Shown one piece after another: positions 24,576 through 36,398 of a stretch of 64,000 bases of DNA. Each line of letters starts with the position of its first letter. The stretch's first letter is position 1. The DNA is from Lota lota (taxonomy: Eukaryota; Chordata; Actinopteri; Gadiformes; Lotidae): positions 6,592,501 through 6,656,500 of the forward strand of contig JACYXH010000175.1 in the NCBI GenBank assembly GCA_026745465.1. Direction: 5' to 3'. A model generated the notes under the pieces. That model was given only the letters and a program-made list of their open reading frames with translations. It searched no databases and had not been told where the DNA came from. A program made the translations under genes and the position numbers.

Positions 24576-27325
24576 GCGCGCACACACACAGACACACACA
24601 CGCACACACACACACGCACACACACACACAGACACACACACGCACACACACACACACACACACTCAAATTCTCCATCTGGGATCAATAAAGTACTTAAAG
24701 ATAAGTATCTTATCTCACATCCTTATCTTACATACACAATATGGTGTTAATTAATATAGTGTTATTTTATAGAAAGTAAACAAGTACAAGGTCATTGTTG
24801 AAGCAAAGGATGGTGGGAAGCCAGCCCTCTCCTCCACTGCTGTGATCAATCTGGAAATTACGGACAGCAACAGTCATCTTCCCACATTCAAAGAGAGAAA
24901 GGTAAATGTTGTAGATAACTTCATCTCACCCTAAATAAACAGAAAAGGGGCAGATCGAGGGCTTTAGCGCTGAACTCATTTTCTAACATGCTTTCCCGTA
25001 ACATGTATAACCTGCGCATCCAGTACGAAGGGGAGATTTTGGAGATGGAAACCAACAAGGAGGTTTTGCGTGTGGGGGTGGAAGATAAAGACACCCCTAA
25101 TACCCCCGGCTGGAAGGCCAAGTATTTCTTCATCAGCGGGAATGAAGACAAAAACTATGAAATCACCACAGATCCGAAGACAAACGAGGGCATCCTCACG
25201 GTGATCAAGGTACATTTTGGTTTTCCACAGTCCTCAAAGAACAGAGTGACAGCCGGAACATTTGTGTAACCCATCTCAGAGCTCTGCGGAGTTTTGATTC
25301 CGCCATCAGTAGACCACAGCCTCACTGAGATAGACATATCAATTCATTACGTTTTTCATTACATTTCTTCAGGGCAAGGATTATGAAAGGACAACCCCCA
25401 ACACCCTGCAGATCGGAGTGGAGAACGAGGAGAAACTGTTTGTTTGCACTTCTAAAAAGGGCGAAGGCACAGTAGCATCCCCCTCACCGAACAGCATCAA
25501 CGTCACCGTGAAAGTCATCGATGTCAACGACCCCCCTAAATTTGACAAGAACCAGACGGTCGTGTATCAAAGGGAAGAGGAGGAACCCGGCCAACAATTG
25601 TTCGAGCCAAAGATCACCGATGAAGATTCGGACATAGCCAACATCCGGTGGGTGGCTCTTCATGCTAGGTTATTTGACACAACACAATCTCTCTCTTTCC
25701 CCTCTTCTTCCTGACTCTCTACCATGTTGTACAACCAGGTATAGGATTCTTAAAGACCCTGCAGGCTGGGCCAGAATCGACACCAAGACAGGCATTGTCC
25801 AATCAGCTAAGAAGATGGACAGAGAGTCGCCGTTTGTTGACGCCAACGTTTACAAAATTGTAGTCGCTGCCATTGATGACGGTACGAGCTATACAAGACG
25901 GCTCGCCACTTAGACATAAACACACATACAGTGTGTACAAGTGTGTGCATACTGTATATATATACATAGTTACACTGCAATGTGTAATAAATCCATACAT
26001 CTATGCCCACGCATTATCTGTGGGTAAAACATTTTAAAAATAAACTTTTGACCTTTAGGGGAGCCCCAGGCCACGGCCTCCACCACTATCCTGGTCCACT
26101 TGAGGGATATCAATGACAACCTCCCAGGGCTGGTCAACAACAGCGTGGAGATGTGCGCTAACAAAGTCAACAAGGTGATGGTTCCCGCCTCGGACAAAGA
26201 CTTAGCTCCGTTCGGCGGACCGTTCGTCTTCTCCCTGGGGGGGGGAGACGAGGCACTGAAGCAGACTTGGAAACTTGACCCTGCCATTGGTAAGTCAATC
26301 CATTTCCCACCCTGGATGTTTCTCTTGTTCTCTTTAATTGACTTTAGTTTACAGTTTCAAATTAAAATGACAATGCAAGAATTTCTTCTTCTTCTTCTTC
26401 TTCTTCTTCCTCCTCCTCCTCTTTGTCATCTACAGGGGAGGAAGCGGGGCTGGTGGCTCTGAAGAGCCTGCCTTACGGCAACTACTCTGTGCCGCTGGTC
26501 ATCCAGGACCAGCAAGGCACGAAAGGGGAGGACATGGTGGTGAAGGTGGTCGTCTGCGACTGTGGTGTCGGGGACACATGCCGCGGGAAGCTGCCGCTCT
26601 CGTCCTCCATCAGCGCGTCATCTATCGGACTGATTTTCGCTGCACTGCTTTCTCTCCTATTTAGTATGTCTGCTAATAAAAGAGACAAATGTTATATTTA
26701 TATATACAATTCATATTTTTCTACTGCCGCTATTTACTCCATTAAAAAATATCTGAACTAGATAGTTTCTGAAGAACAAAAGGCGGCAATAACTGTAGCT
26801 ACAACTCAAGCCACTAGAGGCTGCTAATAGGAAAACCTACATAGTGCAGTTTGATTATATTACAAATTCTTTCAACTCAGATGACTTTATTGATCCTTGG
26901 GAAAAAAAAATCGTTACAATTCCTCTGCTCAAAATATTAGAAATACAAAGTAAGTCCAAGTACAAAATACAACACAATAACATAGAACACACACATGCAC
27001 ACACAAACAAACAAACGAATGAAACAACTAACAGACAAACACAGATACACACAAAAACTGGTAAGGCGAAAAAAATTATGTATGTATGTTTTGCTAAAGG
27101 GAAAGCTCTGGGTATGTGCAGTATACTGGGCTGTATTGGAACACATTGAAACTGTACAAACCAATTATGTATATTGACTCAACTCATTGGAACACGTTCA
27201 CAGTGCTGCTGCTCTTCTTGAGGTGTGAATGCGGCAAGCAGTTCCAGCACATCACCTTCGCCCAGAATGAAAGCAACCAGACGCTCATCATGTACAACCA
27301 GGAGGGAGGGGGCTCTGCATGCAAG

Positions 27326-27391
<66 letters not shown>

Positions 27392-28795
27392 TGGAGTGTG
27401 TGTATGTGTGTCTATATCCGTGAGGGTGTTTGTGTGTATGTGCGTACGTACGTGGATGAGGGTGTGTGTGTGTGTGTGTGACTGTGTCTGCATGAGGGTG
27501 TGTTTGGATATGCATGAATGTTATGGACGGGATTTTTGAGTGCCGTTATGAGTTGTGATTCTGTAAATATTGCACTACGATATTACAATACTGAATATAT
27601 ATTAAGTGAAAGATACACTATATTGCCAAAAGTATTGGGACACCCCTCCGAATCATTGAATTCAGGTGTTCCAAACACTCCACAGGTGTATAAAATCAAG
27701 CACCTAGGCATGCAAACTGCTTCTACAAACATTTGTGAAAGAATGGGTCGCTCTCAGGGGCTCAGTGAATTCAAGCGTGGTACCGTGATAGGTTGCCACC
27801 TGTGCAATAAGTCCATTCGTGAACTTTCCTCACTACTAAATATTCCACGGTCAACTGTTAGTGGTATTATAACAAAGCTTGGCGGTTGCCAGGAGAATGG
27901 TACTTGCCTGACTGCATTGTGCCAAGTGTAAAGTTTGGTGGAAGGGGGATTATGGTGTGGGGTTTGTTTTTCAGGGCTGGGCTTGGCCCCTTAGTTCCAG
28001 TGAAAGGAACTGTTAATGCTTCAGCATACCAAGACATTTTGGACAATTTCATGCTCCCAACTTTGTGGGAACAGTTTGGGGATGGCCCCTTCCTATTCCA
28101 ACATGACTGCGCACCAGTGCACAAAGCAAGGTCCATAAAGACATGGATGAGCGAGTTTGGTGTGGAGGAACTTGACTGGCCTGTACAGAGTCCTGACCTC
28201 AACCCGATAGAACACCTTTGGGATGAATTAGAGCGGAGACTGCAAGCCAGGCCTTCTCGTCCAACATCTGTGCCTGACCTCACAAATGCGCTTCAAGAAG
28301 AATAGTAAAGAATTCCCATAAACACACTCCTAAACCTTGTGGAAAGCCTTCCCAGAAGAGTTGAAGCTGTTATAGCTGCAAAGGGTGGGCAGACTCCATA
28401 TTAAACCTTACGAATTAAGAATGGGATGTCATTAACCTTCATGTGCATGTAAAGGCAGGCGTCCCAAAACCTTTGGCAATATAGTGTAAATATAACAGTA
28501 AATGGCAGTTCATTGTTTAACCATGTTCCAACAGCTTTTTATTATTTTTATACTCTTTCACAGCTGTAGTTGACATTTAGTTATGCTTCATCACCTTACC
28601 TAATCTTCCACATCAACCTCTTCCACCGCCTGTCTCCCCTCCCTCTCCACCCACACACACACACACACACACACATGCAGACGGAGCCCACCTTCCACCT
28701 CACCCCCATCAGAATGATGACAGTGATGGACGGGCAGAAGCTGGACAGAGCGCTGGTACACAGAAACCCCCCCCGCACACACACACACGCACGCA

Positions 28796-28827
<32 letters not shown>

Positions 28828-31618
28828 CACACGACCCTCCCCACTTATTGCAACCAGTCTGCTCAGGCCACATTACCTGGGTTGTCAGAGGAAGTTCACA
28901 GCAGGTGTGTCAATGTGTGCACACACCGCCAGCGGGGCTGAGTGCCTTACACAGACGTATAGGGAGAGGCAGGCTATTGACGCCCGCCTCTTCCAGAGGG
29001 AGCCAACAGCACGACTATAGCCGTAATCCCTCCACATCAGTCATTGCACTGTCTACAAAGAATGACGGAATGGTAACCAAGATTGATTTTGTTAGGCGTG
29101 TCTAATGTCATGCATCGGTTGTGTTTGTTTTTGTGGGGTTTTTTCATCAATCTGTTGCTGCCTGCGAGCCTGCTTATGAGCTTAGCAGAGCAAACATGAA
29201 TTATTTGCAATAACACGTCTGTTTATTTGGGATGTGTGGATCATCTAGGGTCAGGTGATGGTGAAACTCAACATCGAGTACCCGACACATCTGGCTGAAG
29301 AGTTAACTTTCTCTCTCGACAATACTTGACACGATTGCAATGCTGACGGAAAGGGTTGAAACAACATATTATTCCACGCCCCATGCACAAAACACTGAGG
29401 GACACACACCATACTATTATAATACAACCAAGTGAATATATGATGAGCTCAGCACCCAGGCTGGTAATAACCTTTTGTTTCACCAAACGAACAAGAACAT
29501 ACAAACACACTGAAACACCTCGTCAACATGAAACCAGTGTTGCTGGTTGACTATACATTTTGTGTCAATTGCTGGATTGTTGTCAAGTACAGTTCAAACA
29601 CACCCATAACCCCCAACACACCCCCAACCCCTTTCACAGATTAACTCCATTCGAAGTCAGAAACAGGGGCAGAAGCGTGCTGTAGACCCCAGGGAATCTC
29701 TGAGAAGCCAAGGAGGTGGAAGCATGGTAGGCGCTTGCGGTGTCTTCTCTGTCAACAAGAGGGTGCTGTAGCCTTTCTTTAAGTCATCCAATAGTACTGC
29801 AGTTGTCCTTTTAAAATATGATTGCCTTCTAAACAGTTTTCAAACATGATTTTTACTTACTTTCAGTACTCAACTTGGAATTCAAATTGGATGATGTCCA
29901 TCATAGTAAGTTGCGTTCACTAATGCTTAACTGACTACTTGTTATTGCTTCTATATTTTTCAAGTTCATAAAAACTGGCTAAGACTATATTTTCCAAAAT
30001 CAATTTGATCGCAATTCTGCCCATCCCTCTCTTTTTTAGAATGGTTCGCGCCAATTCGCAAAGACCTCAACCCTGCACTCGGATCAGCACATCGCAGAAC
30101 ACATAGACTGCGTAAGATCTATTTACCTGCAACCTATATTCCTAACTTGTGATGTTGCACTAAATCACCAATTCTAGGTGTGCCTAGCCTACACTATGGA
30201 GAGGCTAATAGCGCTGAAGCCGTTATAGTCAATGATGCTGCATAGCTATCATTTGGTTGCTTTTCTCTTTCAGATCAAGACGAAATAGTTTAGTGGTGGC
30301 CTAATAACTACACTATTAGGACCTAATTGTGATCTAACTCACATCTATACAGAAATGTTAACATAAGCTACTAGTTTTACTTTTACTTCTACTACCAACT
30401 TCCACATTATTTAAACTTCAACTTGAATATTTGGCTAATAGGTTCATTATAAATAATACTATAATAATAAATATACGCTTATGGGCTGTGCTCACAAGTC
30501 CTAGACCGTTTTCAATCACACCACTGTACTCACCACAAGACAGGCTTATAAAAAAAAGAGTTCAATTACATTTTATAGATGAATGAACGAACCTATTACT
30601 GTGCTGTAAAACGTGTGTTCCTTCTCTTTCCTTCTTATGTGCAGCAGGTGTTCCACAAAGTGATGGTCCGCCATAAAACAGATTGCCGTCTGCCTATTAT
30701 GGGTTGTTTTGCATCTTTAAAGATAAATCAGTGCTGGAAAGGACTGGATTTGTTATAACCCAGGGCACAGAGCAGTTCCAAAACATCAGAAACTATACTT
30801 TAGCTAGTATTGCCTATAATCACGTAAATGTCATGCCTGATTACGCTTTATACTGCAAGCACTTCTTTGGCAACAATTGTGATTCGGTTACAAAAAACAT
30901 TATAGACACACCTTTGCTATTACAAAATACACAAAGCTATGTGTACTTGCACGTTATGACATTGGGATCCAAATCAAAACAGCTATAGGAATCCGTTTTT
31001 GGCAGACAATCACTTTCTGACATGACGCCTGTCCCTTCTGGTAGTCAGACAACAGGCTGAGCGCACTGCGTTCACTTTTCCCTACAGTAGATCAAATAAT
31101 ATTCACATTGCTTCATTTAAAATGTTAAATTATATATATTTCATTACCTACTGATACAACCTATAGGATTTGAATTCAGGGGCCCTGTCTAGGGGCCTCT
31201 CCCTCTCAGGGCGCCCTCAACCGCCATCACCTTTCCCCTCTTTACCATGCTGCTGTCTTTCCTGGCTGCTTGACAGACTTTGGGCTCCTTTAACTTGAAC
31301 AAACAAGAGGAAACAAGTTCTAATGGATTTGTACAGCGCAGTATTAAGAAGTTGCTTTGAAGGAAGCTACTGAGATATACTCTTGGCTGGTTGATTCAAC
31401 AGAAGCTGCATGAGCAAAGGGAAGTGTCTTGGGACTACCCGCTCTACCACCCCACTGAGTTCACCTACGAGGGCAAAGGCAGCAGGTCTCAGTCACTGGA
31501 CAAGCTGTCACTGGACCTGGGTGACAACCTTGACTTTCTCAGCGATCTGGGCCCCAAATTCAAGATCCTGGGAGGCATCTGTGACCAGAACCTAAAGGAG
31601 TTAAACATACAGCTTTGA
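17085..31618 (+). CDS. cdh26: cadherin-26-like protein, gene A
   Basis: Exons: 17085-17111, 21756-21848, 22122-22274, 22812-22959, 24280-24452, 24773-24901, 25024-25209, 25373-25647, 25739-25881, 26059-26289, 26436-26663, 27204-27325, 28681-28755, 29640-29726, 29867-29905, 30040-30111, perhaps 30645-30659, and 31403-31618. About 803 residues. After a short leader comes a furin-type site RSKR and then RWVLSTF, placing the conserved Trp at mature position 2 as in classical cadherins. Five cadherin repeats follow, with linkers [27 protein letters not shown] and DINDNLPGL, a membrane-proximal CDC pair, one membrane segment ([14 protein letters not shown]) and a cytoplasmic tail ending in a catenin-binding-like [13 protein letters not shown]. 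It is expected to mediate calcium-dependent adhesion at the cell surface. The CDH26 assignment rests on tail and synteny; a cadherin-1-like name is the alternative. A possible extra prodomain exon (about 21592-21659, ending NKRDKR) has a weak acceptor. AATAAA at 33135 may be its poly(A) signal. Confidence 0.85.
17912..19212 (-). mobile_element. hAT-superfamily transposon relic with 8-bp target duplication
   Basis: Perfect 8-bp direct repeats CTCTAAAT flank the element (17904-17911 and 19213-19220). The ends match as inverted repeats: CACGGGTGCC on the left, and CAGGGGTGCC on the right read from the other strand. Minus-strand frames between 19090 and 17960 encode pieces like the ZBED5/GTF2IRD2-type hAT transposase, e.g. 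[20 protein letters not shown] and [15 protein letters not shown], then [11 protein letters not shown] and the C-terminal [12 protein letters not shown]. Frames are broken, and the N-terminal BED-finger part is absent, so it is inactive and internally deleted. It sits in intron 1 of cadherin gene A. Confidence 0.9.
19500..21260 (-). mobile_element. degenerate Ty3/Gypsy-like retrotransposon fragment
   Basis: On the minus strand a gag-like region (about 21115-20350) contains the SCAN-like pattern [21 protein letters not shown] and a downstream ETYR motif. Further on (20230-20060) comes a piece resembling the RNase H-proximal segment of pol, [17 protein letters not shown]. Protease and most of the reverse transcriptase are missing, and stops interrupt the frames. 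No matched LTRs were identified. It lies in intron 1 of cadherin gene A. Confidence 0.65.
22031..22102. repeat. (TG)n microsatellite next to a splice acceptor
   Basis: About 35 TG units that end some 20 bp before the acceptor of the 22122 exon of cadherin gene A, so the tract occupies the branch-point/pyrimidine region. Confidence 0.9.
22333..22400. repeat. dispersed repeat V, copy 1
   Basis: TCAGAATGCATCATGGGAT and the following 40 bp resemble 34660-34735. Confidence 0.55.
22993..23525. repeat. dispersed repeat W, copy 1
   Basis: Contains TGCCAGACCAATTCGCAAAT and CTCAGTTCATTTTCGATTTC, shared with 61525-61880. This copy is longer through an insertion around 23160-23330. Probably a MITE, in an intron of cadherin gene A. 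Confidence 0.7.
23579..23612 (+). repeat. LINE/SINE 3'-tail-like motif
   Basis: GGATTTCCCTCCGGGGATTA then ATAAAGTG. The same motif type occurs at 24666, 34389 and 62745, and inverted at 26884. It resembles the conserved 3' end of fish LINE/SINE elements. Confidence 0.45.
23735..24083. repeat. MITE-like repeat Z, copy 2
   Basis: Same layout as 12605-12870, with about 80 extra bases near 23910-24005. In an intron of cadherin gene A. Confidence 0.65.
24506..24664. repeat. (CA)n microsatellite, interrupted
   Basis: About 160 bp of CA with periodic GACACACACACGCACA variants. It starts about 50 bp after the donor of the 24452 exon. Confidence 0.95.
27327..27388. repeat. (TG)n microsatellite at a splice donor
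   Basis: About 30 TG units start immediately at the donor of the transmembrane-proximal exon of cadherin gene A, with GTTTGTGTG as the first intron bases. Confidence 0.9.
27614..28488 (+). mobile_element. internally deleted Tc1/mariner transposon
   Basis: Terminal inverted repeats TACACTATATTGCCAAAAGT (left) and its reverse-complement form ...TTTGGCAATATAGTGTA (right) bound 875 bp and start/end with TA. The left part encodes the helix-turn-helix region of a Tc1 transposase ([35 protein letters not shown]). It then jumps at about 27885 to the C-terminal catalytic part ([29 protein letters not shown]). The middle, with the first catalytic aspartate, is missing, so it is non-autonomous. It lies in an intron of cadherin gene A. 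Confidence 0.9.
28785..28832. repeat. (ACGC)n and (CA)n microsatellite
   Basis: About seven ACGC units between CA stretches, just downstream of the 28755 donor. Confidence 0.9.
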
Positions 31619-31772
31619 TAAGACTATCAAGCAAAATGTGGCCTTTGATGCAGCTTTCGAAACAAGGATCATCACTTTGACACTTTGTCTTTTCAATGAC
31701 ACATTGAAAAGACAAAAAAATATAGAATATTGTGATGATATTGCACTGCACATTGCTTTAATATATGTATAT

Positions 31773-31780
<8 letters not shown>

Positions 31781-31843
<63 letters not shown>

Positions 31844-31853
31844 GAGAGAGAGA
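31781..31853. repeat. (GA)n microsatellite
   Basis: About 35 GA units with one interruption. Confidence 0.9.
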
Positions 31854-32298
31854 CCGAGACCGCTATGCACTGGGGCTAAATCCTTTTGAGCTCATCTTTA
31901 AAGATAAAGTGAACCCAATATTTGTTTTAATTTCTTAACGTGGTAATTATATGATCTTCTTCAGTGCTATATTGTCAGTTACTAAAATAAGACTGTAATT
32001 TAGAGGAAACAGGTGTAAAAACGCAAGTTTTTGCAAGTCTCCGCCAACCAGTTTTTCGCATTCCTCCCGTGACGTCAGGACCAGGGAACACCTGCTGACA
32101 GGGAGCTCTGCCTGGGCAGCAGTTGATGTTGATGGCCACGTCCGAGAGAGGGTTAAGCTTCTTTTTATAGTATAACTCCATGGTGTGTGCCGCATTTCAT
32201 TTACAACATCTCATATTATATCACACATACACAACGACGGTACTAGCTTAAAATAAAGTATAACAAAGTTTGCGTGGGTCGTATACCTTGAGGATAAC

Positions 32299-32299
<1 letters not shown>

Positions 32300-32329
<30 letters not shown>
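32300..32329. repeat. poly-C homopolymer, 30 bases
   Basis: Thirty consecutive C, unusually long. The exact length may be an assembly estimate. Confidence 0.9.
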
Positions 32330-32529
32330 TTCCTAGAAGTCGCAGTCCAAATCGCATTGTGTTCGAAGTCAAGCTGAAACCAGGGGATCACTTACACTTT
32401 AACAATGGTTTTGGCCCACATGAACTTAAGTAGCCTAAATGGTGGTATTTATAAAAACGTCATAGATAAATGTTTTCACTGGACTATGTGTGTTTAGTTT
32501 GCTTTTTGGATGGTATCGGTAAAGCTTTG

Positions 32530-32533
<4 letters not shown>

Positions 32534-32592
<59 letters not shown>
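32534..32592. repeat. (TA)n microsatellite
   Basis: About 29 TA units, self-complementary. Confidence 0.9.
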
Positions 32593-32598
<6 letters not shown>

Positions 32599-34215
32599 CA
32601 GTATCTATATATATATATTTAAATCACCTTGTGCTGCCTTAAACTCAGATTATCTTGAAATACTAATTCCATGTTTTGTGGAAATGCCTTACCAGTGATC
32701 TCAAATACTCTCTTCTGTAGTTTCACTCTGATCAAATGTTTTGTATGAATGTATAGGCTACTATGAAGGTGATTATCGATAATATTCCTTCCAGTCAGTT
32801 CCTCATGGGATGGCGAATAATGACCTAAATAGGAGGCATAATATAAGTATTCAAAAAAGGAAGAAAAATATATATTTCTCCCAACTTTTCATTTCTTAAA
32901 ATACATAATTATTTAGCCTTATACTTCTTCTTTGGCACTCATGTTTCATGTTTGAAATTTCAAACACATTTGGTAACTTATATTAACCTGTACAAACCTT
33001 TTGTGTGTGGGAAAATATCACTGTTCATAGGGCTGTTAGCACTACCATGTTTAAATTAAGATTTGCATATAAGACTTCACATTGCAGTTGAGGGAGAGGT
33101 TGTGCCTTGGGGAGTGGTGCTGGCATGAAAACCAAATAAAGTGTGTTTACACATTGAACAGTTGACTAAGTATATTTCCTGACTGGGGTGGATGTCGTTT
33201 ACATATTAAACCTGACTGTGTTACAGCTAACTGGAACTCAAAATACTTTTCATTCATGATTGTCAATGTTGATTAAGCAATGTCAGTAACAAACAAAAAA
33301 TACATTTAATTAACTGGAATACACCACTGCTAAATTCACTGTAAGAACAGCTCAGGTCATGTGAGATCATCATTACATCATCTCTCTCTGGCACCAACTT
33401 GGTTGGTCAAACTGGTTTTTCTTATCTTAACATATGAAACGCTGTGTTAAAGGCATATGCGCCTCCAATAACTCTTCTCCAACATATACCATGGTCAGAT
33501 GGTGACATTTAGTTTGAGACAAGAGAGAGACAATTACAAAAGAAAATGGCATAGGTACAAGACTGTAAGGTCAACATTTGTTAACTTGCATAAAGTATGG
33601 CTCAAGGAGGGAGCAAAAAGCAGCAACCTTCTATAGTCAGTTTCAGTCTGTTCAATTTTCTGTAGAAACGCAGTTGTAACCATAATTCTTTAACAAATTT
33701 GATATTTCTTGATGTAGAAAATTATATTTATATCACACAAACCCCACCAAGATCATTTTATGGAGATTCAGATTAAAAGTTTTTAAGGTCCAGATGTAAA
33801 GTATGAGGTGTGTATGACGTGGCAAATATATGTAGGTGGTAGGCATTTTCCTAAGAACACTATCAAACGCAGATCTCTAAGGTTTGCTTCCTTATTGGTA
33901 TCTGACTAATTCGTTTCACAGGTCAGCTGTTAAAAACGAACTTTTTTTTTGCAGTCGACTGGGAGATAAATAACAAATCGGTGGCAATGAGCTGTGCACG
34001 CAATTTTCTGATAGGTCCTGATTGTGGATTAATCACTCAAGCCTTACAGTACTAAGACTGCATAGTCTCACAGCTGTCCTAGTGATGAATGACTTTCAGT
34101 CTGACATGTGAAGACATGTAGGGCTACGTTACTTTTTTCATTCCATTATAAGTTTTACCTTTAAGTACCATGGGGGTATTTGAACACATGAAAACGAATT
34201 ATATGTATATATGTA

Positions 34216-34268
34216 GAGAGAGAGAGAGAGGGAGAGAGGGGGAGAGAGGGGGAGAGAGGGGGAGAGAG

Positions 34269-34358
<90 letters not shown>
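34216..34358. repeat. (GA)n microsatellite
   Basis: GA with an early GGGGAGAGA higher-order unit (three copies, 34230-34267), then about 90 bp of pure GA. Confidence 0.9.
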
Positions 34359-34359
<1 letters not shown>

Positions 34360-34659
34360 TTATTTGTGCAGTTTCACAAGTACTTTATTACCTGGATTTC
34401 CCTTCAGGGGTTAATTAAGAGTTATCTGATCTTCTTTTAACTGCATAATTAAAGAAACCAACCATGATAATAACAAAACAAAAAAATCCATGCCCAATGT
34501 TTGTGTACACATGACACAAGACACGATTTACAATGTGTTGAAAGCTGTGGTTTCATTAAAGGCTTGGCAGGTAGACAAATGGTTGGAAGTCATTGGTTGT
34601 GACTCAGGTGGGTTGCCCCCGTAAGAAGACTTTCCTTGAAAACATCAGATCACCTTGTA

Positions 34660-34735
34660 CATCAGAATGCATCATGGGATTTTTGTTGGTGATATGGCGC
34701 CATTTTGTGATGACTCGAGAGAGTTGTAGTATATA
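34660..34735. repeat. dispersed repeat V, copy 2
   Basis: Shares TCAGAATGCATCATGGGAT and the downstream sequence with 22333-22400. Confidence 0.55.
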
Positions 34736-34882
34736 ATGTAACCTAGGCAAATGACATCTTTGTTGTCACGTAAACAATGACCAAAACACCATTACTACCA
34801 ATAACACTCCTATGCGCCGATACTTCCAAAATGGAGGCAGTCACATCCCATTTCATTGGGATGTGACATCACGATGTACAAG

Positions 34883-35389
34883 CAGGCCCGGTGCCACAAG
34901 GGGACAAAAGGGTGCAATGCCCCCTCTAAAATATTGTGCCCCCTCAGTTTTGTATCCATATTTCCTATCACACAATCTGCCCGATCCTTTTGCTTTAGCT
35001 ACGTTAAGAAGCGTAGACATGATTTCATCATGGGCATTGCTACCAAGAAGGGGATGTGATGTTAATGGTTAAATGGTAGAATAGTTGCTTGATTTGCATT
35101 ACATCGATGAGGGTGGGCAGACCTTGACCAATCTCTGTCGTTGTCATACGTAGCATATTACGGCAGTCTTGTGGCAAGACAGCTTGGCAATTAATTGTTT
35201 GTTTGTTTTTATATACAGTAGCCTGTATTCTTGCGGCAAGACCGCAATCGGTGACTGCAAATACATTGTGTGTAATTGTTGTTATTGTCATTGCTATCAA
35301 TCCTGTGTTATCAGCAAGTCAAAAATAGCTGTGCCTCCTCTGTCATTTCTGATGCCTCCTTGCCTAGTTAGTCCTGCCGCCGGGGTCTG
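34883..35389. mobile_element. non-autonomous hAT-like element (507 bp)
   Basis: Flanking 8-bp repeats TGTACAAG (34875-34882) and TGGACAAG (35390-35397) differ at one base. Ends are imperfect inverted repeats: CAGGCCCGGTGCC on the left, CAGACCCCGGCGG on the right read from the opposite strand. No transposase was recognised inside. Confidence 0.65.
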
Positions 35390-36129
35390 TGGACAAGCCC
35401 AGGGTAACCGTTTAACGTTTGAAGGGACATCGTTTGGAATTATGAACTGCAAATTAATCAGTAGCCTATCACTGGACACAGCATAGAGTGTCAGCAGAAC
35501 CACAATATATCCGTTTACATAAATGGGCAAATAATAAACAAATAAATAATAAATAATAAACAAATGAACAAACAAAACAGAAAAGAATGGCTGCCAGCAT
35601 CTATGGTTAGTACACACTAACTATTAATACATATTTAAGAACTTAATAAAGATATTTACTAAATAAGTTCCACAGGCTATCTCATACTTTAAACAAGAGC
35701 AGTGATACATACTTAAATGTATCACAGTTACAACTAATTGCTTGCTCTGGGACTATAGAGAGAAAACATTGCAGCTGAATCCTGTTGTGTCGGTTGGCTG
35801 GGTAAAACAAGTGCCCTCACATGTTCTCACGTGTCAAAAGGAAAAGAATCGTCAGCCCCTCTCCTCGGCACAAAACACGCCACTTCCTCGTTTCTGACAG
35901 GAATCACTCATGTTAAAAGTTTAACCATTTATTGCATGAAATGGTAATACAATTGTAAAATGGCGGTATGGTTCCACTCTTTTCTGGTGCTCCCTGCTGT
36001 GTGATTAAAAGCATGACATACAGATGTTAGATACAGAATACCAACAGCATGGAACAGTGAAAACAAGTGCACTAGTGCCAAGAATTTTATGGCAGCAGAC
36101 TTCCCAAGTAAACCGTAACAAACAAACGC

Positions 36130-36160
36130 GCGCGCGCACGCACGCACATACACACACACA

Positions 36161-36232
<72 letters not shown>
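36130..36232. repeat. (CA)n microsatellite
   Basis: Over 35 CA units with a CG-rich start (CGCGCGCGCACGCACGCAC). Confidence 0.95.
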
Positions 36233-36234
<2 letters not shown>

Positions 36235-36398
36235 GACTAAGGCTACACACAATGCCACGCTGAAGCCATAGTTTCGTTTTGTTTTTTTATCACTTAATCA
36301 GCGTTTGCTCCTCCCTGTGAATATATTCTGCAGATCATGTGTCGGTGCTTATTTTACAAAGACAGCAAGCTTTAGTGCTGTTCTAATGTACTCCCAAC

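Larger units (their letters stand above)
31619..36398. other. intergenic region between the two cadherin genes
   Basis: Likely 3' UTR of gene A at the start (AATAAA at 33135 followed by GT-rich sequence). The rest holds GA, C, TA and CA arrays, repeat V copy 2 and a small non-autonomous hAT element. No further gene was seen. Confidence 0.55.

Noticed and set aside
27518-28305. Frames of 137-139 codons treated as host genes
   Set aside because: They are parts of a Tc1 transposase inside terminal inverted repeats.
30683-30988. 101-codon frame [17 protein letters not shown]...
   Set aside because: No recognised domain, unusual composition, and it lies within an intron of cadherin gene A; probably chance.
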